A DNA stretch of 64,000 nt from Hanleya hanleyi (taxonomy: Eukaryota > Mollusca > Polyplacophora > Lepidopleurida > Hanleyidae): NCBI GenBank assembly GCA_036873755.1, contig JAVTVY010019020.1, positions 1 through 64,000 of the forward strand, in the 5' to 3' direction. Below the pieces are notes generated by a model. It was given only the letters and a program-made list of their open reading frames with translations, was not told the origin of the DNA and made no database searches. Shown piece after piece: positions 56,562 through 64,000 of the stretch (position 1 is the stretch's first letter; each line of letters begins with the position of its first letter). A program made the position numbers and the translations under genes.

Positions 56562-58350
56562 CAAGAGCCCAAGGGGCTTTAATATACGCCCGTATATCTG
56601 GAATTACATTGGTCCAAATTTCAAGGTTGTTTAATAGCCTTGATTCCAATTGGTAGCTAGCAATCCAGAGAAAGGTCTATGATTTTGTGCTTCTGAGAAT
56701 GTAACATATATCACATCTCATAATGAATGAAAAACTAAAATGGGCTTAACTCTTGTTAACTAGTTGACCTTGAAACAAGAGCCGAGAGCTCACATATCCC
56801 ACACTGAAATCGGCAATAGTCAAACACAAGAAAATAGTAGTTTTCCTGCAAATGGATTTCTTTCAGGCGAGAGAATTTTTCATGAAGGAAGAAGAAAGTG
56901 ATGAAGTAAACCTTTGTTCTTTGAGTTAATAAACAGGTATGAAGTTCATAAAGGATCCCTCTCCCCGTTAAATTAGTGAATGTATGGTTTTTATTTCACA
57001 ACAGTTTAATTAAATGTAGCTGTTTCAAACATGGGAGACAACTCCACAGGACAAATGCCATATTATAGGTGAGAGATATCTGAATATTCCAACCTAACGC
57101 ATAGTCAGCTAAACTTGATTCAGTTTTGGGGGACTGTGACCTTGACCTTTGACAAATTGATCTCAAAATGTATGGCTCTTCTTTGAAACTAGAGATATCG
57201 CATGGACAACAAATGTTGATGGATGCATGGACAGAACGCAACATCGCATTACACGACCTCGTCTTCGACAGGCATATGAAAATGTGACTTTTAATGATTT
57301 CTTGATTTTGGGGTCACAGTGACCTTGACCTACTGACACAAACAAAAAGTGATTTTTAAACATTTCTTGATTCTGGGGGTACAGTGACCTTGGCCTAATT
57401 TTTGGTATGCGACACTCCCATTTCCCCCTATTGAATCCACTCACAAAAAATTATTAATTTTTAATGATTTTCTGATTTTTCGATCACACTGACCTTTGAC
57501 CTTGATTTTGGGGTCACAGTGACCTGGACTATTGACCTGGATCTAAATTTTGGTACATGACAAAACGGCTCCCCGTAATTTCTCAATGGACTCAAAAAAT
57601 CATGATTTTTAACAATTTCACGATTTTGGGCTCAGTGACCTTGACCTTTGACCTTGACCTACATTTTGGTATGTGACACATCGTGTCCCCCTAATGTATC
57701 TATGGACACAAAAAATGTTATTTTTAATAATTTTCTGATTTTGGGGTCACAGTGACCTTTGACCTTGACCTAATTTTTGGCATGCGACACTTCCATTCCC
57801 TCCTATTGAATCCACTCACAAAAAATTAGAAATTTTAATGATTTCCTGATTTTTCAGTCACACTGACCTTTGACCTCTGACCTCGACCTACATTCAGTAT
57901 GCAACAAATCGTTCCCCCCTAGGGCATCCACTCATCAAAAATTAGAAATGTAGATAGAAAACTGTCAATGATCAATAATTTCCTGATTTTAGGCAACAGT
58001 GACCTCTGTCCTCTGACCTCGACCTCAATTTTGATATGCGACACATTGTCTCCACCTAGCGTATCCACTCACAAAAAATCGCAACCGTGAATAGAAAACG
58101 TTCACAGATATAGACCGGACACGAACACTTCAGTGATTTCCTGTTTTTCGGGCCAGTGACCTTTGACCTCTGACCTCGACCTTCATTTTGGTACTCGACA
58201 CATCGTCTCCCCGTAAAAAAAATTGGAACTGTAGATAGAAAACTGTCCGAGATATAGACCGGACACGAGGGACGGACGGACGTACGGACGGATGGACGGA
58301 CGGACGGAAACCGCCATCACATAATACGTCCGCCTTTTGGCGGGCGTATA
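56562..58350. mobile_element. 1.79-kb insertion with TGACCTTTGACCT array, copy 2 only
   Basis: Copy 1 (about 45905) joins TTGAA to AAAGTGGGG without it. The ends carry ATACGCCCG (left) and CGGGCGTAT (right), with a nearby (GGAC)n tract at 58265-58308. The interior is a ~110-130-base degenerate repeat with GGGGTCACAGTGACCTTGACC. Non-coding on both strands. Confidence 0.8.
57120..58180 (+). repeat. Degenerate array with perfect DR1-type motifs
   Basis: TGACCTTTGACCT is present exactly at 57490, 57642, 57753, 57864 and 58157. Its complement, AGGTCAAAGGTCA, is the consensus direct repeat with one-base spacing bound by RXR/HNF4-type nuclear receptors. Whether any factor binds here is unknown. Confidence 0.7.
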
Positions 58351-58721
58351 AAAAGTGGGGCGTTGCGCACTAAAATAACATTTAAAAAAAATGTTGTTGA
58401 AATTAATGTCGTTAAACAAGAAACAGGTTTTAAATTCTCTAATTAGAAAGATTATCATGAATATGACTTAAACTTGCAAAAGTACCACAGTTACACTTTT
58501 AAGCAGTCTCATGTAGAACCAACACCAGTTAGTTTGGAATTTCAGGTTGCTAGCTTTAGGCTTCATTCGTGTCTTTCTTAACAGGCCCGAGATGCTACTG
58601 ACCTCGAATAAATTGGAATTTGCATTTAAGCAAATATATGCCAGAAGTGTAGGTTAATGATTAGCTCATCTATTTATCGCGTCATTACCTCTATATTTAA
58701 AGGAAATCGATCGGTCTTTCA

Positions 58722-58957
58722 TGTAAACACTCTCAAAACGATTCGGGGATTTCTCCTGAAATACAGATCATACATCCACAAACTCAATTTTCAGGGATTT
58801 TGGCCTGAAATTTCATGACATTTTTCATGAATTCAATGATGAAGTCGCTGAAGTTCAGGAAATTGTACCTGAATTTCAAGCTGGAATCCCTGGAAATTGA
58901 GTTGTGGATTATGTCCTGAATTTCAGTGAGATCCGTGAATCGTTTTGAGAGTGTACC
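58722..58957. mobile_element. 235-bp foldback MITE at the end of block E, copy 2
   Basis: ACACTCTCAAAACGATTC near 58725 and its complement ending near 58955 are inverted. The repeat continues inward (CACAAACTCAATTTTCAGGG with its partner near 58891-58911) to an axis near 58840. Block E copy 1 contains only the first ~60 bases of this element, cut off where the satellite of block A copy 2 begins. Confidence 0.8.
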
Positions 58958-61900
58958 CTATTGTTCGGGGCTTTGTATTACTGAAAAGTCACCGTCTAGA
59001 CGCACTGTTGTTTCCAGAAACTCCATAGCCTGGAACATTTCCTGAGGAAGGACGACTGCTTCTGATTGATGCGTAGATGAAACGAACACGGCCCCAACTT
59101 CTGACAAAAATTGTATGTGTGAAGTTACCCTTTCGCTTTCAATTCCATTGCTGTTTACTATATTTTGTCCGTTTGGAACCAACTCGTAAATTGTATTTTA
59201 TCAACGGCCCGCTAACAGTTCGTCTTCATATGGTGGAAAAACACACTAAAGGCTATTCTGGAATTAGACTCTCTAGAAACACGCTGGGAGACAACCTGTT
59301 TACCAAATGAAGTGTGGAAATCGATAAAACTCTGGGCCGGTATAATACCACTCCATTGGACATGTTGAAAGACGCGCTTGCATGCCCAACTACAGCATTA
59401 GCTGTAAACAGCTGGGATATGGCACGAAAGCCGGTATGACCTTCAAACGGTCCGGCAACCTGGATTAACAGTTAACCTGTTTAACTAGAGCATTATCGAT
59501 TAACTAGAGCATTATCGATTGAATATTACACATACTGATTACATACATACCATATTTTTCAGACGGTTAATTTTAGGTGTGTTTATAACTTACAAGGAAA
59601 AGGGTTCTTCAAGCGAAGCTTTTCCTTAAAGAACCCTATAAGATTCAATAGAGAACCCAGGGTTCAATTCTGTGAATTCTTCAAAAAGGTCACACTGGAA
59701 AAACAATTCTTCAAAGTTTGTGAGATTTTCCTTCGGCACCAGCGGAATATTCCATAATATTGAAGAAAGTCCTCAGGAGGCTATGGAAAATTTCTTAACG
59801 GAATTTGAGGGATACTCTGCTAGTGCTATGAGGAATATTCCGTGACATGGTACTGGTTCTGAATGAAGTTTCAATGTATTTGTTTAAGGAATTCTTCTAG
59901 AAGAGTTCTTAGGCAGGATAGATTACAATGTTGTCGTCAAAACACACATCCATTATTCGCCCTTGATTGTGCAATACACTGATACAGCACTCGAAATGAG
60001 GTACGAATAAAATGTTATGCCTAATCGACTAGTCATTTTTAGAGAAGCAATGATGCCGGCCAAACATTCCTGCATGATGCCGAAAGGGTGATGTTCGTGT
60101 GCGATCGAACCCACGAGGTCTAGCTGTGTGCTGTGAAGGGGCGGTTCACTGCATGGTAAACAAACAATCAGAACTTGATAGCATCATTGGAATATTCAAT
60201 TAATTAATTAAGAACTTTCCATACCATGTTAAGGACTTCCATTGGAATAGATGTTATGGAATATTCCACTGGTGCTATAGTTAATTATGGAATATTCAGT
60301 TTCATAGAATTTTGATGATTTTTGGTTTTCATGCAGTGCTGTCGGTCTGATTGAACTGAACTTGCATTGCAACATAGTTGATACTTTATTTACAATAATT
60401 CCCAATCTGTTGGGGAAACTTTGCGGCACACTGAAGTAGGAAAGTGGTATAAATGTATCATTGACATTGTTATTAATGATGACGTCCAAGCGTCGCGCCA
60501 TTATACCCTTTCCTCCAATCCATCTATCGACTCATTCCCTGTACAATCTTTATCCGCCCAAGGCAGAACGATCCTTGGCATGATGTACGGAACATGTGCT
60601 TTCCGTCACACACGGGCTTTCAGATTTTTTTGCCAATACAATAATGGAAATTTGACGACATTGACTCATGCTTTAAAGAGCGCATTCGTTCTGGATGACG
60701 AGACATGACATTGCGCCGTGCTGTATCGGAATTCATTACAGGAGAACACACATTGCTCTCTGTCTGCTTGATTATAAAATGCATGTATTTGGCTTTTTTT
60801 CTGTCAGGAGTCCATAATCCGTATCTGATTGTTTTGTATTCTCAATGGAGATTTCAGCATACTGCTCGCACGCAATCCGGGTGTTACCGTTTATGTTCAG
60901 GCTACTGTTCAGCCACTGGCGCGTGCACGAATGGTCGTTCCTGGGACATCCATCTTACGGAGCTAAATGGCTAAATTCCGACAGCTGGTCACTCAGCCGC
61001 TCACATGGTGTTTATAAACACACCAGGTATATCCCATACCTTCATGCAAACATAGTCTCAAATGTTTTACCTTTCAGATGAGAGGAGCACTATGCTATAA
61101 AGCTGGGGCAACAATGTTACCAGAACGGACATTGGCGAATACCCTACTTGATCTGGAAGGTCTTCGAAAGAAATATGAACCAGTTTCGTATGAATAAATG
61201 AATCTACATTTAGTGCTGAAAATCCAGCCAACACAACTACACATTACATACATCGTGGTAAATTTTTAAAACTACAGACAGTTACGGACGCAGGGACCAT
61301 GTGGATTCAAGAGATATAACTAACTTATGACTGGTAAGATGATCAGACAAAATTACGTAGAAACTACGGTACCCCGAATAGAGATTTTATCGTCACAGCC
61401 ATCACTTTTACCATACGAGTCCTGGTAAAACTACGAACAATTATCGGAAGACCTGTGTTATCTTTAGTTAATGGTTCCGTAACCTCCCAATGTAATTAGG
61501 GCTATATTCATTTTCCCCTTATATAATAATCAGTAATTATCATCTCACACATGAGTCAGCAAACCTCATCTCACGCCATTTCCTATAATCAATGATGTAT
61601 TAGCGTAATCAGATAATTTGAGAAAATGTGGGTCATGGCATCATAGAATCACTGCGAATAACGCACGCCAAAATAGCAGCTAATCATTCATTAGATGTGC
61701 ACGATGACGAGTCAGTAATTACAGCTATTTAGGTAGCTCTGAAAATATTCATACATTTCTCCGAAATGAGCAAATATAGGCCTACTTACAAGGATTCCAC
61801 CATAGATTTCATACACCACAGCTAGATGATCCGTACAACACTTTATTCAGCTTTCTCTCGTATACACCACACTGTACTACTTTTTTCAGCAGTTGGGGCG

Positions 61901-62060
61901 TACATATTCAGGACTGAATATATTTAGAAAATAATTAAAAATCGCTGAAATAGGGAGAAATTGTGAGGAGTTTAGCAATCTCAAGAGGAAGAAAGCATGT
62001 TTTAAATAATTTTGATGTCAAAGTTCGGAGTTCAAAACTAAAAACTTGATGTTGACGTTT
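58958..62060. other. Unassigned interval
   Basis: No element, repeat or gene supported. The longer frames (59077-59310 plus, 60421-60708 plus, 60705-60974 plus, 60229-60501 minus) show no domain I recognise, and no flanking splice sites join them convincingly. Near 59505 and 59490 the words TTAACTAGAGCATTATCGAT are tandemly duplicated. Near 59700-60300 GGAATATTCC-like words recur. Confidence 0.35.
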
Positions 62061-62071
62061 GAGAGGACAGA

Positions 62072-62225
62072 TCAGGCCCGTAGCCAAGGGGGTTTTTCTG
62101 GGTTCGGGCGAACCCTCCTTTCGGAAATTTTATATATTTTTCTCATATATATGCCCTTTTCAAACACTGAAGCGAACCCCCTATTTGCCACTTTTCCCAT
62201 GCAGCGAACCTGCAGATGCAATCCT
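62072..62225 (+). repeat. Dispersed GGCCCGTAGCCAAGGGGG-type repeat
   Basis: CAGGCCCGTAGCCAAGGGGG followed by GTTCGGGCGAACCC (a short palindrome) and CGAACCCCC. I know very similar sequence as a common short repeat in several marine invertebrate genomes. It has a short 65-70-codon frame that I do not trust. Confidence 0.5.
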
Positions 62226-62459
62226 ATATGGAAAACAACATTCCAAAACTTTTGACCATAGTGAGTGAGGCTGAGATGATCATTGCTGTTTTTAACTCGA
62301 AATCAACGGGGTTCAAGTGTAATCGATATAGTTTAATTGATTATTCTCCTGGACAGGACATCCTGGTTAAGCTGAAGAAACTAAATAACTACTTCCACTA
62401 ACCGAAGATCGGTCACACTGAAGAGAGAAGGTTGGCAGATGCATGCAATCTATCTGTCC

Positions 62460-63340
62460 AGTGCTGAAATCCGTTCAGATTGGTAACCGCTAATTCAGAC
62501 TGGTAATATCTCATTCAGCTTGGTAACCTCTCATTCCCGTTGGTAACCTATTGGTAACCCCTATTTCAGGGTGGTACCCTCTTGATTATCTCTCACTCGG
62601 GTTGGTAATCTCTCATTCAGGTTGGTAACCTGACATTCAAATTGGTGACCTCTCGTTTGGATTGGCAACCTCTCGCTCAGGATGACAAACTCTCGAGCAG
62701 GTTGACAACCTCTCGTTCAGGTTGACAACTTCTCATTTAGACTGGCAACCACTCATTCAGACGGCCACTCTCGTTCAGATGGCAACCTCTCCTTCAGGTT
62801 GGTAACCTCTCTTTCAGGTTGGTAACATCACGTTCAGACTGGCAACCTCAATCAGGTTTGTAACCTCTCATTCAAACTGGTAACCTCATTCAGGTTGGCT
62901 ACCTATTATTCAGGTTGATAACCTCTGATTCAGACTGGCAACCACTCATTTAGATGTGCAACCACTCGTTCAAACTGGTCCTCTCGTTCAGATGGCAACC
63001 TCTCATTCAGGTTGATAACCTCATTCAGGTTGGTAACCTCTCGTTCAAACTGGTAGCCTCTCATTAAGACTGGTAACGTCACATTCAGGTTGGTAACCAT
63101 TCATTCAGGCGGTCAACTTCTCATTCAGGTTGGTAACCTGGCAACCTCTCGTTCAGGTTGGCATCCTCTCATTCAGGTTGGGAACCTGGCAACCTCTCAT
63201 TCAGGTTGGCATCCTCTTGTTCAGGTTGGTAACCTTTTGTTTAGGTTGGTAACCTGTCCTTCAAGTTGGTAGCCTCTCCTTCGGGTTGGTAACCTCTCAT
63301 TCAGGTTGCCAGCAGGTTACCACCTCCAAAAAAACTAGCA
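62460..63340 (+). repeat. ~20-bp minisatellite
   Basis: Degenerate units of GGTTGGTAACCTCTCATTCA, about 40 in all, with frequent CTGGCAACC and GATGGCAACC variants. The 60-codon frame at 63090-63272 is a repeat artefact. Confidence 0.9.
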
Positions 63341-64000
63341 AACTGTTCCCACCAACACGAAAATAACCTGTTGAGTTACCAGCTCAAATTTCATGTAACC
63401 TGTAGATTACCATGCCCAGTCGTTATTTGCAGTCTTATCTGCCAGTGTATAAAAAAATATAGAAGAATATTTTTTTTTCATACATGTAATTTCAATCAAT
63501 AACAAATACAGGTATATCATCTAAATCACAAGTAGCAGAGTGAGTGAATAAATTAAAACTTAGCTGACTGTGGACATAATTACTTTCAAAATCGGGTTGC
63601 AAAGAAAAAAGCATTATAAGGTTACAAATTGGCACAATTGATGAACATGGACAGACAAACTGAATAACATAGTATGAAGGGTCCGATAGTTCAGGATGTT
63701 GTTGTTGTTATCAGAATTGTAGTTGCCTTCAGAAAAGTTTCAATATTTTGAATTTAACAAACACATCAAGCTGAAATGTCACCCACATATAATTTAGGCT
63801 ATCTCAATGCAATATTGCTGCCCATTGGGTGCAAATTTGAATGAAAAGATGCTTAAAACATTTGTGAAACAGTCCAATATTTTCCATGATATAAAGTTCA
63901 TCAAAGATGTAAGCTTATTGATGATATCAATAACCCGTAGCTCAAATCTCCGCATTCACACGGATCTACACGGAATTTACACGGAACAACACGGAACTGC
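63341..64000. other. Unassigned tail of the window
   Basis: AT-rich. The last 40 bases contain three spaced ACACGGA words (ACACGGATCT, ACACGGAATTT, ACACGGAAC), perhaps the start of another short repeat cut by the window edge. Confidence 0.35.

Larger units (their letters stand above)
55783..58780 (+). repeat. Segmental duplication, block E, copy 2
   Basis: Counterpart of 44790-46354. It carries insertions at 55877-56326 and about 56562-58350, and lacks the 813-bp MITE. Confidence 0.85.

Overview
The window looks like repeat-dense nuclear DNA of an invertebrate, most likely a marine mollusc. The main clue is a retroposon tail, a GTTGAAAGCGACGTTAAAT-type motif followed by (CACT)n, seen at about 3930-3973 and 17660-17710; from memory this tail is typical of gastropod and bivalve short interspersed elements. 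AT-rich spacers, foldback elements, minisatellites and Ty3/Gypsy remains fit that origin. I find no host protein-coding gene I would defend. Most long reading frames are by-products of tandem repeats.

Layout. (1) 1-15.5 kb: a run of inverted-repeat elements. These are a TTAA-flanked MITE family (about 190-747, 5532-5770, 11887-12471, 31097-31320), a palindromic element built from GCGATGGAGCTAT-like units (924-3160, candidate 6-bp target duplication), a 3.7-kb imperfect palindrome (about 6270-9968) lying in a ~149-bp tandem array, and nested foldback elements rich in AAACGTTT (12593-14210). (2) 15.5-30.7 kb: a 26-30-bp minisatellite, interrupted by a retroposon with a 12-bp target duplication (17394-17710) and by an 11.8-kb Ty3/Gypsy LTR retrotransposon (18407-30168) with a TAAG target duplication, a PBS, a PPT and LTRs of about 2.5 kb. 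Its gag-pol has several frameshifts, a 1.43-kb internal tandem duplication (RT end to integrase middle) and a deletion of the integrase catalytic centre. (3) 32.5-58.8 kb: a tandem segmental duplication. Copy 1 is about 33703-46354 and copy 2 about 46355-58780. Each starts in an ~87-bp satellite with a higher-order repeat and ends in a foldback MITE. Seven insertions are present in only one copy, so the other copy acts as an empty or unfilled site. (4) 58.8-64 kb: mostly unrecognised sequence, plus a ~20-bp minisatellite at 62.46-63.34 kb.

Coding remains are all from mobile elements: the Gypsy gag-pol, a reverse-transcriptase-associated fragment on the minus strand (44275-44610) and a decayed coiled-coil Gag-like stretch near 41.6-41.9 kb. 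I found no CRISPR array, no bacterial operon, no rRNA and no intact tRNA. The nearest thing to a novel system is structural: how the Gypsy copy was rearranged, and how the tandem duplication records separate insertions. Coordinates of diffuse repeats are good to about 10-30 bases; those tied to target-site duplications were counted base by base.
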